DNA of 64,000 nt from NCBI GenBank assembly GCA_036500605.1, contig DASYBU010000016.1, forward strand, positions 62,001 to 126,000, in the 5' to 3' direction. The notes below the pieces were generated by a model. The model did not search any database. It was not told the DNA's origin and worked only from the letters and a program-made list of their open reading frames with translations. Shown here in pieces: positions 18,062-26,489 of the stretch. This DNA is from JAFALK01 sp036500605 (lineage in GTDB: Bacteria > Pseudomonadota > Gammaproteobacteria > Burkholderiales > Burkholderiaceae_C). Numbering within the stretch: the first letter of the stretch is position 1; every line of letters starts with the position of its first letter. A program made the translations under genes and the position numbers.

Positions 18062-18132
18062 TCGCCCGGCCGCCCGTAGGGCCCTGTGCGCCCCCTCGGG
18101 GGGCAGGAAACGAAGTGAGCGTGGGGGCTTCA
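18062..18132. repeat. GC-rich Burkholderiales-type intergenic repeat
   Basis: The 78-bp GH35-GH74 gap is almost filled by a repeat recognisable from many Burkholderiales genomes: GCCCCCACGCTCACTTCG, then a CCCCC/GGGGG hairpin (CCCCCTCGGGGGG on the plus strand), then a GGGCCC-containing tail. It lies inside an apparent operon, so it may act as an RNA stem between cistrons. Family recognition is from memory. Confidence 0.55.
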
Positions 18133-18134
18133 TT

Positions 18135-19790
18135 TCAGTACCTGCCCATTCTGACTTTGAGGACCAAGGGCTTGGCGGTGAAGTTCAGGCCCCAGTCGAC
18201 CTGATCGCCGTTCCAGCGGCGCTCCATCACCCATTTGCCCTTGGCGTCGAACTGGCCTTCTTCGGCGCTGGCGATCATCGAGCCCTGCGAGGCGGTCGTC
18301 GTGGCCGATTCGATCCGCACGCGCGCGTACTGGCCGATCAGGATGAACTCGTTCTCGCCGATCTGCGCGATCGCCACGCCGCCGAGCGTCTGGCTGGCAT
18401 GCGGCGGCGGGTTCTTGGCGTTCTGCGGCCAGTCCTTCTCGCCGAACTGCCATTGGCCGAAGCTGACCTTGGCCGTCCAGCCGTTCTTGAAGGTGAGCGT
18501 CTGGTCGGCGTGGTCGTCGGCTTCGGCCACACCTTGTGTCCTGCCCTCAAAAGCCCAGCGCGCCCAATGCCGCTGCACCGGCGCGAAGGCCGCATAGATC
18601 GGCGCGAGCGGCGCCGTCATCCGCGCATCGGTCAATGCGGAGCCGAGCGGGTAGTTGCTGTAATTGGCGTAGTCGATGCCGAACGGCGAGACGCCGATCG
18701 CGCCGGCGCCGAGGATGCCGTAGAAGTAGCGTGCGTAGTTCGGCGCGTTGCTGATCTCGGGCACGAACAGCGCGTTGTCGGGGCGCCGGTGCTCTTCGAT
18801 CGTGGCGACGAACTGCTTGGAATCGGGGTTGTAGATGTCGGGCGAGACGATGTCGATATGCGGCGCCACGGCCTTGTAGATGTCGATCACGTCATAGCTC
18901 GGACCGCCGCTCGCGAAGTCGTTGTTCCAGGGCTTGGCGGGCGGGATCGAATCGCGCAGCGCGTTGTTCACGTACATCGGCAGGTTGTAGACCGCGCGGC
19001 CGGCCTTGGCGATCTCCTCGATGTAGCGGGCGAAGGAGTAGGCGTGGAAATACTGGTCGGCGTAGTCGCCGTAGACCTGAGCCCAGCTGCCTGAGGCTGC
19101 CTTCACGGGCGTCTTGTGCTGCAGCACGATGTCCGGCACGGCTTGCTCAAAGGCGGCCTGCGCCTTGGGCGAGAAGTCGCGCACCAGACCGTAGGTGCCG
19201 GTCTCGTTCTCGACCTGCACCATCAGAACGGTGTGCTGTTTCTCATCGAGCTTCTTCAGGTGACCCATCAGCGCGACGAAAGCCTTTTTGTCGGCTTGCA
19301 TCGTCTCCTCGCTGTTCGGCGACAGGCAATAACTGAGCTTGCCCGCCTTGTCGATCATGCGGGGGAATCGCGCGTTATTGAACTTGACCCACTCGGGGGT
19401 GTATTGCGGGCTGGTGTTCTTCCAGCTGCCGAACCACAGCAGCACCAGATGGACCTGATGTGCGCGTGCTTCCTTGACGAGCGTGTCGACAAAGCTGAAA
19501 TCGAAATGGCCTTCGGTCGGCTCGATCTGCTCCCACGCCACCGGCACCTCGACCGTGTTGGCGTGCATGTCGTGGATGGCGGGCCAGACCTGCTTGAGCG
19601 CGTCGGGGTAGTTGCTCGAGTTGTGGACCTGAGCGCCCAGCATCAGATACGGCGCGCCGTCGACGATCAACGCATGACGGCCCTCGCGTTCGATCAGCTT
19701 GGGCGTGTCGGCATGCGTTGCCGCCACGGCCAAAAGGGCTGCAAGGGTCAGGAGATGCTTGAAGGAAGTCGTGTTGCTCATGGTGTTCAT
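18135..19790 (-). CDS. GH35 beta-galactosidase, xyloglucan type
   Basis: 551 residues if started at 19790; an ATG three codons inside is an alternative. Signal peptide ends near residue 27 (THA). The TIM barrel carries acid/base Glu196 in VQVENETG and nucleophile Glu345 in FVPEISNAP. A C-terminal extension of about 150 residues resembles the DUF5597 part of Cellvibrio Bgl35A, the xyloglucan beta-galactosidase of a GH95/GH35/GH31 locus; that comparison is from memory. It should remove terminal galactose from xyloglucan side chains. Its Shine-Dalgarno region begins directly after the U-tract of the terminator that follows the receptor gene, so expression depends on readthrough or a promoter inside that gene. 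Confidence 0.9.
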   Translation of the reverse strand: MNTMSNTTSFKHLLTLAALLAVAATHADTPKLIEREGRHALIVDGAPYLMLGAQVHNSSNYPDALKQVWPAIHDMHANTVEVPVAWEQIEPTEGHFDFSFVDTLVKEARAHQVHLVLLWFGSWKNTSPQYTPEWVKFNNARFPRMIDKAGKLSYCLSPNSEETMQADKKAFVALMGHLKKLDEKQHTVLMVQVENETGTYGLVRDFSPKAQAAFEQAVPDIVLQHKTPVKAASGSWAQVYGDYADQYFHAYSFARYIEEIAKAGRAVYNLPMYVNNALRDSIPPAKPWNNDFASGGPSYDVIDIYKAVAPHIDIVSPDIYNPDSKQFVATIEEHRRPDNALFVPEISNAPNYARYFYGILGAGAIGVSPFGIDYANYSNYPLGSALTDARMTAPLAPIYAAFAPVQRHWARWAFEGRTQGVAEADDHADQTLTFKNGWTAKVSFGQWQFGEKDWPQNAKNPPPHASQTLGGVAIAQIGENEFILIGQYARVRIESATTTASQGSMIASAEEGQFDAKGKWVMERRWNGDQVDWGLNFTAKPLVLKVRMGRY

Positions 19791-19799
19791 CAGGAACTC

Positions 19800-19842
19800 A
19801 AAAAAGCCGGCCGGTTCGCCATGTTGGAAGCAAACCGGCCGG
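19800..19842 (-). terminator. strong intrinsic terminator after the TonB-dependent receptor gene
   Basis: On the minus strand the arms CCGGCCGGTT and AACCGGCCGG form a perfect 10-bp GC-rich stem with a 16-base loop, followed by CTTTTTTG. It lies between the receptor stop codon (19861) and the GH35 start (19790). Because the downstream genes have the same orientation, it probably works as a partial terminator or mRNA stabiliser that makes receptor mRNA more abundant than enzyme mRNA. Confidence 0.88.
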
Positions 19843-19860
19843 AACGCGCCCATCAAATCA

Positions 19861-22800
19861 TCAGAACGAGTAACGCGCTTGCAGCGTGTAGCGCGGGCCG
19901 CTGGCGAACCAGGCCCGGCCTTGCATGCCGATGCCTTGCTGCATCAGCTGCTTGTAGGTCGAGTTGGTCAGGTTGCTGCCTTCCAGGCCGACGCTGAACT
20001 GCTCGGTCACCTTGTAGAACACGCTGGCGTCGAGCTCGCCGTAGGCGTCGGCCCAGGTCGGCAGGCCCCAGGCCACGGTGTGCTGGCCAAAGTTGGCGCT
20101 GTTCGGATTGGTGTCGGTGCCGTCCGTGCCTTGCGTGCCGTTCACGTTGACGGCTTGCAGGTACTTCGAGCGCCAGCTGTAGGCCACGCGGGCCGAGAGT
20201 GGACCCTGGTCATAGAGCAGCGCCAGGTTGAACGAGTTCTTCGACAGATTGGCCAGCGGCAGGTTGTTGAAGGCCACGCCGTTGGTGTCGCAACCGCTGA
20301 GGTTGAGGTAGATGTTGTCCGCCCCGCCGCTGCTGCTGGAGCAATAGGCCTGGTTCAGCGGCGAGTACAGGTGCGTGCGGCTCTTCACGTAGGTGTAGTT
20401 GGCCGAGACGCCGAAGCCCGACATCCAGCCCGGCAGCTTGTCGAAGTACTGCTGGAACGCCACCTCCAGGCCGTTGGCCGAACCCTTGGCGCCGTTGACC
20501 GGCGAGGTCACCGCGAAGTTGTTGACGGCCCCACCCGCATCCAGCACCGGCACGGAGGCGGTCTGGTTGATGATGATGTCCTTCAGCTGCTTGTTGAAGG
20601 CCGCGACGGTGAACGAGCCGCTCTTGTTGAAGTACCACTCGGCCGTCAGGTCCATCTGGTTGGACTTGGTCGGCTTGAGCATGGGGTTGCCGGCGGCCGA
20701 GCCTGACTGGTTGATGCTGTCGACGACGACGTTGGTGGCCGAGCCGGCGGTGACCGTGTGCGAGGTCACGGACTGGTTCAGCGTCGTGTACGCCTGCAAC
20801 TGCGTGAAGTCGGGCCGCGTGATGCCCATCGAATAGCCGAAGCGGTACTGCCAGCCGTTCGTGCCCTTCATCTTCAGGTTCAGGCTCGGCAACACATCGG
20901 TGTAGGTGTTGTCGAAAGTCTGGGCCTTGGAGAAGTTGGCGACCGAGGGAATCGGCACGCCGCCCACCGTGGCACCGGCCGGGACGTTGGGGCCGGTGGC
21001 CGACAGCACGGTGTAGCCATGCGCTTCGGCCTGGGTGCGCACCACGCGCACGCCGACGTTGCCGTCAACGGGGAAGCGCAAGTCGTCGAAACCGAAGCGC
21101 AGCTGCGTGTAGGCGGCTTGTGTGCGCTCATGCTGGTCGTTAGTGCCCGCGGGGTCGGTGCCGAAGCTGGCCGGGACCCAGGCCGGGCAGGCGCTGGTGT
21201 CGCCGCCATGCTGCTCGGCGCAAAGGATGTCGTGGTAGGTGTGGAGCGTCTGGTAGCTGCCCGGGTAGCCTGCTGCCGTGGCCGGGGTCGGGAACACCAG
21301 CGAGGGCACGCCGATGTTCTTGTTGAAGAAGTTGTCGAAGGTGTGGACGTAGGTGTTGCCGCTGAAACGGGGATCGTTCAGGTAGGCCACGTGGTTGATG
21401 TCCCAACCGACTTGCCAGGTCTGCGTGATGGCGGCCCAGTTGTAGCCGGGCACGGAGTTGGTGGTCACCGCATCGCGGTCGGTGAAGCGCACGCCGAAGC
21501 GCAGGTTGCGCAGGATCGGATCGTCGAAATCGTACTCAACGTCGCCGCGCCAGGCCTTCTCGGTGGCCACGCTCTTGTCCAGGTGTTCCTGGGTGAAGGC
21601 CCAGTAGTAGTTGGCGGGATCGGCCAGGTAGGCCTTGTCGGCCGCGTCGAAGTTGAGCTTGGGCACCGAGCCGGTCAGGTCGACGGTTTCCTTGGGCATC
21701 TGGATGCCGGTGGCCACGGTCGAATCGAGGTCATCCGTGTGGGCTCGGATCAGTTGCAGGTCGGACTTGAAGGACCAGTGGTCGTTGGCTTTCCAGCTCA
21801 ACTTCCAGGAGAGGTCCTGCGTGGTCGAGTTGCGGGTGGCGGTGCGCGTGTCGGCGCCGAAGTTGATGCCGCCGTCGGTCGCGTCGCGCAGCGTGCCGGT
21901 CAGCAGCGCGCCGTTGCTGCCGTAGGTGGCGCCGGGGTCGACGGTGATGTTGTACGGGCTTGACTGCGCAAAGATCGCGTCCTCGTTCCAGGTCATCTTG
22001 TACTTGGACTTGAAGTAGGTCACCGAGGACTCGATGTCGTTCTTGCGCCATTGCAGCGCGGCGTAGGTGCCTGCGCGCTTGCGATCAAATTCCAGCGTGC
22101 GCCAGGCCGCGCCCTTCGGGATCCAGACGGTGGAGCCGGGGTTGACGTCGGTGCGCGGGTAGTAGGGCTCGACCTGGAAGGCATCAGTGCGAACGCTGCT
22201 GTCCGAGTGCGCCAGATCGAGCAGGGCGCCGAACCGGCCGAGGTCGGTATCCCAGCTGTCAGACAGCAGGAGCGAGGCCGAGGGCTTGGTCTTGCGGGCC
22301 AGCGTGGCGTCGGTCTCCTGCAAGGAGACGGCGGCCTTGAAGCCCTTGTAGTCCAGCGGCATGGCGGTGCGCAGATTGACGAGACCGCCGATGGCGCCTT
22401 CGATCTGCTCGGCCGAGGGGTTCTTGTAGACATCCACGCCGGCCATCAGCTCGGGCGGCACGTCTTCAAAATTGAGCGAGCGCCCGCCGTTGGCCGAGAA
22501 GGAGTCGCGGCCATTCAGCTCGGAGCGCACATAGGTCAGGCCGCGAATCGTGACGCCGGAGCCTTCGACCGAGAAATGCTCCGGGTCGCCCTTCGCCATC
22601 GTGCGGTCGATCGTCACGCCGACGATGCGTTGCAGCACCTCGGTGACGGAGCGGTCGGGCAGCTTCCCGATGTCGTCGGCGACGATGGAATCGACGATTT
22701 CGTCGGAGTTCTGTTTGATCTTCTGCGCTGAGATCAGCGCCGCTCGCTGGCCCGTGATGACCACGGTGGAGAGGGAGTCGGTAGGGGCTGATGCTGCAGG

Positions 22801-22893
22801 CGCGGGCGCGGTTTGCGCCATCGCCAAGCCGCTCCAGAGCAGGGCTGCCTGGGCCGCTGCCAGTGATAAGGCTGTCCGTTGAAATTGTCTCAT
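19861..22893 (-). CDS. TonB-dependent outer-membrane receptor for oligosaccharides
   Basis: 1010 residues, signal peptide ending AMA near 26. A TonB-box-like segment (STVVITGQR, about residues 42-50) precedes the plug with LPDRSVTEVLQRIVGVTIDR, and a long barrel ends in LQARYSF with terminal Phe, typical of outer-membrane proteins. The plug type is the one seen in Caulobacter and Xanthomonas carbohydrate receptors. Placed between xylA and the hydrolases, it is the likely importer of xyloglucan fragments. Energy could come from the TonB-ExbB-ExbD genes at 62-64 kb. No SusD partner is present, as expected outside Bacteroidota. Confidence 0.92.
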   Translation of the reverse strand: MRQFQRTALSLAAAQAALLWSGLAMAQTAPAPAASAPTDSLSTVVITGQRAALISAQKIKQNSDEIVDSIVADDIGKLPDRSVTEVLQRIVGVTIDRTMAKGDPEHFSVEGSGVTIRGLTYVRSELNGRDSFSANGGRSLNFEDVPPELMAGVDVYKNPSAEQIEGAIGGLVNLRTAMPLDYKGFKAAVSLQETDATLARKTKPSASLLLSDSWDTDLGRFGALLDLAHSDSSVRTDAFQVEPYYPRTDVNPGSTVWIPKGAAWRTLEFDRKRAGTYAALQWRKNDIESSVTYFKSKYKMTWNEDAIFAQSSPYNITVDPGATYGSNGALLTGTLRDATDGGINFGADTRTATRNSTTQDLSWKLSWKANDHWSFKSDLQLIRAHTDDLDSTVATGIQMPKETVDLTGSVPKLNFDAADKAYLADPANYYWAFTQEHLDKSVATEKAWRGDVEYDFDDPILRNLRFGVRFTDRDAVTTNSVPGYNWAAITQTWQVGWDINHVAYLNDPRFSGNTYVHTFDNFFNKNIGVPSLVFPTPATAAGYPGSYQTLHTYHDILCAEQHGGDTSACPAWVPASFGTDPAGTNDQHERTQAAYTQLRFGFDDLRFPVDGNVGVRVVRTQAEAHGYTVLSATGPNVPAGATVGGVPIPSVANFSKAQTFDNTYTDVLPSLNLKMKGTNGWQYRFGYSMGITRPDFTQLQAYTTLNQSVTSHTVTAGSATNVVVDSINQSGSAAGNPMLKPTKSNQMDLTAEWYFNKSGSFTVAAFNKQLKDIIINQTASVPVLDAGGAVNNFAVTSPVNGAKGSANGLEVAFQQYFDKLPGWMSGFGVSANYTYVKSRTHLYSPLNQAYCSSSSGGADNIYLNLSGCDTNGVAFNNLPLANLSKNSFNLALLYDQGPLSARVAYSWRSKYLQAVNVNGTQGTDGTDTNPNSANFGQHTVAWGLPTWADAYGELDASVFYKVTEQFSVGLEGSNLTNSTYKQLMQQGIGMQGRAWFASGPRYTLQARYSF

Positions 22894-23001
22894 CGTTGTT
22901 CTCTATTTAGGGTTTCAGGACTGTCCCGTGCAACAGACCGGTGACGACGGAAGAAGCGGGCGGCAGAGGCTGCCCAAATTGTGCCTAGGCGTGCATGCAG
23001 T

Positions 23002-24330
23002 TCATGCCGAGGCAAAACGGTTGAAGAGGTTCTCGAGGTACTCCTGGCGCCCCGAGACCGGCGCCGTGTCCTGGTTCCTGCTCAGCACCTGGTCGGCCAG
23101 CGCGTCGAGCGCGGTGCGGCCGGCGAGGATGTCTTGCGCGCCGCTGCTGTTCCAGCCGGCGTAGCGCGAGTCGATCGCTGCCTTGAGTGGATCGCCCTGC
23201 TGCAGCATCTTCTCGACGATCAGCAGCGCCTGCGCGCAGGTGTCCATGCCGCCGATATGGCCGTGGAAGAGATCGTCCGCATCGATCGACTGGCGGCGCA
23301 CCTTGGCGTCGAAATTGAGGCCGCCGCTCCCCAGGCCGCCGGCCTGCAGGATGTGATACAGCGCCATCGCGGTCTCGGGCACGTTGTTGGGGAACTGGTC
23401 GGTGTCCCAACCGAGCTGCGGGTCGCCGCGATTCATGTCGATGGAGCCGAGGATGCCGAGCGCCGAAGCGGTGGCGATCTCGTGCTCGAAGCTGTGGCCC
23501 GACAGCGTCGCGTGGTTGGCTTCGAGGTTGACCTTGACCTCGCGCTCAAGGCCGTAGCGGCACAGGAAGCCGTAGACGCTGGCGGTGTCGAAATCGTACT
23601 GGTGCTTGGCCGGCTCGCGCGGCTTGGGCTCGATCAGGATCGCGCCCTTGAAGCCTATTCTGTGCTTGTACTCGACCACCATGTTGAGGAAGCGGCCGAG
23701 CTGGTCGAGCTCCTGGCCCATGCGCGTGTTGAGCAGGGTTTCGTAGCCTTCGCGGCCGCCCCACAGTACGTAGTTCTCGCCGCCCAGGGCCAGCGTGGCG
23801 TCCATCGCATCGCGCACCTGCAGGGCCGCCATCGCGAAGATCGCGGGGTCGGGGTTGGTGGCCGCGCCCGACATGAAACGCCGGTGGCTGAACAGATTGG
23901 CCGTGCCCCACAGCAGCTTCATGCCGGTGCGTTGCTGGTGCTGGCCCAGCACATCGACCATGCGCTTGAAGTTCTCGTGGCTTTCGCGCGGCGTCGCGCC
24001 TTCGGGGGCGACGTCGCGGTCGTGGAAGCAGTAGTAGGGCGCGCCCAGCTTGGCGAACATCTCGAAGGCGGCTTCAGCCTTCATCTGGGCCAGCTCCATC
24101 GGCGAGCCGCCCCTGGCATCGAACCACGGGCGCTCGAAGGTGCCGCCGCCGAACGGGTCCAGGCCGTTCCAGCAGAAGGTGTGCCAGTAGCAGACCGCGA
24201 AGCGCAGATGGTCTTCCATGCGCTTGCCCAGCACGACGCGGTGGCGGTCGTAGTGGCGGAAGGACAGCGGATCGCGGCTCTCGGCTCCCTTGAACTCGAT
24301 CTTGGGGATGTGGTGGAAGTAGGAGGTCAT
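23002..24330 (-). CDS. xylA: xylose isomerase
   Basis: 442 residues, the class II length. Motifs include YYCFHDRDVAPEG (catalytic His), WGGREGYE, LIEPKPREPAKHQYDFD (metal Glu and Lys), NHATLSGHSFEHE and the MNRGDPQLGWDTDQFP metal site. It converts D-xylose to D-xylulose in the cytoplasm. It is the first gene of the minus-strand sugar cluster, 108 bp before the receptor gene, and shares a 507-bp control region with the halogenase-like gene. No xylulokinase gene is in the window, so the next step must be encoded elsewhere. Confidence 0.96.
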   Translation of the reverse strand: MTSYFHHIPKIEFKGAESRDPLSFRHYDRHRVVLGKRMEDHLRFAVCYWHTFCWNGLDPFGGGTFERPWFDARGGSPMELAQMKAEAAFEMFAKLGAPYYCFHDRDVAPEGATPRESHENFKRMVDVLGQHQQRTGMKLLWGTANLFSHRRFMSGAATNPDPAIFAMAALQVRDAMDATLALGGENYVLWGGREGYETLLNTRMGQELDQLGRFLNMVVEYKHRIGFKGAILIEPKPREPAKHQYDFDTASVYGFLCRYGLEREVKVNLEANHATLSGHSFEHEIATASALGILGSIDMNRGDPQLGWDTDQFPNNVPETAMALYHILQAGGLGSGGLNFDAKVRRQSIDADDLFHGHIGGMDTCAQALLIVEKMLQQGDPLKAAIDSRYAGWNSSGAQDILAGRTALDALADQVLSRNQDTAPVSGRQEYLENLFNRFASA

Positions 24331-24387
24331 GGTGTACGGGTGATTCAGGCGTTAGTGCGAGGAACCCGGAGGTCTTGCGCACTGTTG

Positions 24388-24403
24388 TTGACAGCGTTGT
24401 CAA
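24388..24403. promoter_or_regulatory. LacI-type palindrome, candidate operator for the sugar cluster
   Basis: TTGACA and TGTCAA flank a GCGT centre, giving a perfect 16-bp inverted repeat centred about 65 bp upstream of the xylA start. LacI-family operators are usually symmetric, with a central CG like this one. The cluster encodes one LacI regulator, which makes a direct link plausible. No second copy of this exact palindrome was seen elsewhere in the window. Confidence 0.55.
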
Positions 24404-24837
24404 AAGCGCGGCGGAAGGCTGTGTGGACAGGGCGTGGCCGGCCGGCGATAGCGCAGGCCTCTGCGCAGGCGTCTGTGCGGGCGTCTGCACGGGAGCGCCG
24501 CAGCACGAGCATCGCGGCGATGCCCATGAACAGCGGGTGATCGGCTGCCTTGGTCTTCAAGACTTGTCTCCTTCGCCGGTTCTTGGTGAACCGATCCGGT
24601 TTTTGATTTAACGATACATCGAATATTAGTTCGAGCCTCAAACTAAAGAAATACGGTGTAAATACCTAGTTGTGCAAAAGCGGCCTGCATCAAGATGCGG
24701 CCGCACCGAACAAGGCTCGAATGAGTGCTTGAATGAGCGCCTGAATGAGCGCTTGAATGACGAGCAGATAAGCCGTTACATCGACGGTGACAACCAGGGT
24801 GAAGGGGCTGATGACGTCCTCGCCCAGAGACAGATTC
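24404..24837. promoter_or_regulatory. divergent control region between xylA and the halogenase-like gene
   Basis: The gap from 24331 to 24837 has several signals besides the operator. CGGTTC-N5-GAACCG lies at 24577-24593. TCGAA-N6-TTCGA lies at 24619-24634 in the only AT-rich part. A leftward promoter may be formed by TTGAGG and TGTATC spaced 17 bases apart in that AT-rich part. A GCGGCC hairpin (24680-24704) and three 12-bp repeats of GAATGAGCGCTT type (24719-24754) sit in the halogenase leader. A TTG-started frame (24345-24560, minus) with AAGGAGA before it could be a small leader gene; see findings. Confidence 0.5.
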
Positions 24838-26382
24838 ATGAACGACAAGAGCATCAGGAAAATCGTCATCGTGGGCGGCGGCACCGCGGGCTGGATGGCG
24901 GCCGCGCCGATGGCGCAGCGGCTGCTCGCGGGCAAAGGGCCTGCGGGTGACGTGCCTACCGAAGTGGTGGTGATCGAGTCCCCCGAGATCGGCACGATCG
25001 GCGTGGGTGAGGCCACGCTGCCGACGATCCGCGCCTACAACAAGTCGCTCGGCCTTGACGGCGCGGACTTCGTGAAGCGCACGCAGGCCACCTTCAAGCT
25101 CGGCATCGAGTTCAAGGATTGGGGGAGCCTGGGCCACCGCTTCTTCCACGGCTTCGGCGACTTCGGCCCCGCGATCGAGAACCGCTCGGCCTATATGCAT
25201 TGGCTGCGCCTGCGCAGCGAGGGCGAGGTGCCGCCGTACGAGGACTGGTCGACCTCGACGGTGATGGCGCGCCACAACCGATTTTTGCCGCCGCAGGGCG
25301 AGACGCCTTCAGCGGCGAATGCATACTCGTACGCCTTTCACTTCGATGCCGGGCTGTATGCGGCTTACTTGCGCGAGTACGCGATGCAGCGCGGCGCGCA
25401 ACACATCGAGGGCCTGGTGGTCGATGTGGAAGTGCGGCCCGAGGACGGCTTCGTGAGCGCGGTCAAGCTCAAGGACGGGCGCCGCATCGAGGGCGATCTG
25501 TTCATCGATTGCTCGGGCTTTCGCGGCCTCCTGATCGAAGGCGTGATGAAGGCCGGCTACGAGGACTGGAGCGAGATGCTGCCTTGCAACAGCGCGCTGG
25601 CCGTGCCGAGCAAGCGCGTCGCGCAGGTGCGCCAGCTCACGCCGTACACGACCTCGACCGCGAAGACGGCCGGCTGGCAATGGCGCATTCCGCTGCAACA
25701 CCGCACGGGCAACGGCCACGTCTATTGCAACCATTTCACGAGTGACGATGAAGCGGCGCGCACGCTGATCGAAGGGCTCGACACCGAGGCCATCGGAACG
25801 CCGCGGCCGCTGCGTTTCACGACGGGGCGGCGGCGTCAGTCGTGGGTCAAGAATGTGGTGGCGCTGGGCCTCGCTTCGGGCTTTCTGGAGCCGCTGGAAT
25901 CGACCAGCATCCAGCTGATCATGGATGGCGTTTCGCGGCTGCTGCAATACTTCCCGGACCGGGATTTCAAGCCGCATCTGGCGGCCGAATTCAACCGCAA
26001 GATGCTCGCGCAATACGCGTCGATCCGCGACTTCATCATCCTGCATTACAAGCTCACGCAGCGCACCGATTCGGAGTTCTGGCGCTACTGCGCGGCGATG
26101 CCGATTCCGGACAGCTTGCAGCACCAGATCGAACTCTTCCGCACTTCAGGCCGCGTCGCGATCTACGACCCGGAAGGTTTTGCGGAGCCCTCGTGGGTAT
26201 CGATCATGTTCGGCTTGGGCCTGATGCCGCAGAGCTACGACCCCTTTGTCGACCGCATCGACCAGGCTCAGTTGCGCCTGCACTTTGCGCGCGTGCGGGC
26301 TGCGATTGCGCAGACGGTGGAGGGCATGCCGGATCATGGCGAGTACATCGCGCAGCACGCGCGGGCCGAGCCTTTGAACTGA
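24838..26382 (+). CDS. tryptophan-halogenase-like FAD-dependent protein
   Basis: 514 residues. The FAD-binding GGGTAGWMAA motif is near residue 14 and GVGEATLPTIR follows near 55. The halogenase-type WxWxIP motif is present as GWQWRIPLQH. These proteins use reduced flavin to halogenate aromatic substrates, but most copies beside TonB-dependent receptors in proteobacterial sugar loci have no known product. Its place, divergent from xylA and the receptor gene, follows that pattern. The ATG at 24838 begins the core fold; an upstream ATG at 24811 after GAAGGGG is possible. No flavin reductase gene is nearby. Confidence 0.85.
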   Translation: MNDKSIRKIVIVGGGTAGWMAAAPMAQRLLAGKGPAGDVPTEVVVIESPEIGTIGVGEATLPTIRAYNKSLGLDGADFVKRTQATFKLGIEFKDWGSLGHRFFHGFGDFGPAIENRSAYMHWLRLRSEGEVPPYEDWSTSTVMARHNRFLPPQGETPSAANAYSYAFHFDAGLYAAYLREYAMQRGAQHIEGLVVDVEVRPEDGFVSAVKLKDGRRIEGDLFIDCSGFRGLLIEGVMKAGYEDWSEMLPCNSALAVPSKRVAQVRQLTPYTTSTAKTAGWQWRIPLQHRTGNGHVYCNHFTSDDEAARTLIEGLDTEAIGTPRPLRFTTGRRRQSWVKNVVALGLASGFLEPLESTSIQLIMDGVSRLLQYFPDRDFKPHLAAEFNRKMLAQYASIRDFIILHYKLTQRTDSEFWRYCAAMPIPDSLQHQIELFRTSGRVAIYDPEGFAEPSWVSIMFGLGLMPQSYDPFVDRIDQAQLRLHFARVRAAIAQTVEGMPDHGEYIAQHARAEPLN

Positions 26383-26489
26383 GCTTGGGCTGAAAGTTCA
26401 AAGGCCGGCTGAAGACTATTTCTCGGCAGCCTGGGCAATTGTCATTTCTTTGATTGTCGGCGCGGAGGCGATCCGGAGAATCGCCCCGC

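Noticed and set aside
24388..24403. TTGACA as a -35 promoter box for the halogenase-like gene
   Set aside because: No matching -10 element lies 16-18 bp downstream and the hexamer is half of a perfect palindrome, so an operator is the better reading.
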